Source: an uncultured Saprospiraceae bacterium
GTDB lineage: Bacteria > Bacteroidota > Bacteroidia > Chitinophagales > Saprospiraceae
Reading direction: 5' to 3'
Assembly: GCA_937973565.1 (NCBI GenBank)
Contig: CALJKQ010000121.1
Span: 1 to 16,027, forward strand
DNA: 16,027 nt
The notes beneath the pieces were generated by a model that saw only the letters and a list, made by a program, of their open reading frames with translations, had not been told where the DNA came from and ran no database searches. Position numbers and translations under genes: made by a program. Below, piece by piece: positions 15,886-16,027 of the stretch (position 1 is its first letter; every line of letters starts with the position of its first letter).

Positions 15886-15893
15886 TAATTTTG
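15886..15893 (+). promoter_or_regulatory. Bacteroidota -7 promoter element (TAATTTTG) for the 3-hydroxyacyl-CoA dehydrogenase
   Basis: TAATTTTG is an exact TAnnTTTG match that ends 28 nt before the ATG at 15922. The expected -33 region carries GTTAA, a poor TTTG match. Confidence 0.5.
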
Positions 15894-15921
15894 TAATTTT
15901 AAGCCACATAAATGTTTTACC

Positions 15922-16027
15922 ATGTCATTTAGAATTAAAAATGCCGTTGTCCTGGGTTCAGGGATTATGGGATCCGGAATTGCATGTCATTTAGCCAATA
16001 TTGGGGTAAATGTATTGTTACTGGATT
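15922..16027 (+). CDS. 3-hydroxyacyl-CoA dehydrogenase, N-terminal part (runs off window)
   Basis: Thirty-five codons are visible: MSFRIKNAVVLGSGIMGSGI and then ACHLANIGVNVLLLD. This is the opening beta-alpha-beta of a Rossmann fold with the NAD-binding GxGxxG (Gly-Ser-Gly-Ile-Met-Gly, residues 12-17). The LGSGIMGSGIACHLANIG wording is characteristic of the roughly 800-residue 3-hydroxyacyl-CoA dehydrogenase/enoyl-CoA hydratase proteins of Bacteroidota, which catalyse the NAD-dependent oxidation (and often the hydration) step of fatty-acid beta-oxidation. Only the start lies in the window, so total length and the presence of the hydratase domain cannot be judged. Confidence 0.88.
   Translation, partial: MSFRIKNAVVLGSGIMGSGIACHLANIGVNVLLLD

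Overview
Almost all of this window (about 263 to 16027) is chromosomal DNA of a Bacteroidota bacterium. The evidence is protein similarity recognised by eye, two secreted proteins with type IX secretion (T9SS) C-terminal sorting domains, large outer-membrane barrel proteins ending in phenylalanine, a HYR-type surface protein, and five exact matches to the Bacteroidota -7 promoter element TAnnTTTG placed just upstream of genes. A Saprospiria/Chitinophagales-like source is plausible but is only an inference. The first 262 bases are different: GC-rich DNA with the start of an alphaproteobacterial-type cold-shock protein gene. They are joined abruptly to the middle of a Bacteroidota gene and look like a chimeric contig end.

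Layout. 1-262 (+): foreign csp leader and the first 27 codons of csp. 263-1081 (-): 3'-truncated secreted HYR-type surface protein. 1217-1891 (-): NarL/FixJ-type response regulator with an unusual acidic pocket. 1955-2911 (-): Tat-exported glycosylasparaginase. Divergent from it, 3008-3856 (+): LpxL/HtrB-family lipid A acyltransferase, followed 27 nt later by 3884-7372 (+), a 1162-residue outer-membrane protein of unknown function. 7518-11117 (+): secreted reprolysin-like zinc metalloprotease with P-domain and T9SS tail. It converges on 11185-13533 (-), a secreted CotH-kinase/lamin-tail protein with a T9SS tail; a bidirectional terminator at 11132-11163 separates them. 13618-14616 (-): tryptophanyl-tRNA synthetase. 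14766-14954 (-): a tiny Ala/Pro/Glu-rich lipoprotein with its own promoter and terminator. 15095-15688 (-): small outer-membrane barrel protein. 15922 to the window end (+): start of a 3-hydroxyacyl-CoA dehydrogenase.

How the genes fit together. Most of the window concerns the cell envelope and exterior: envelope lipid acylation, outer-membrane barrels, a lipoprotein, and T9SS-exported hydrolase or adhesin-like proteins. Housekeeping genes (trpS, beta-oxidation) are interspersed. I see no transposase, integrase, phage gene, CRISPR array, tRNA or rRNA. No compact new defence or biosynthetic system is evident. The items most worth a second look are the contig chimera, the unassigned 1162-residue barrel protein beside an LpxL homologue, the palindrome on the protease promoter, the isolated PEA-rich lipoprotein unit, and the convergent pair of T9SS cargo genes. 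No gene-free stretch exceeds 300 bases; the longest is 15689-15921.
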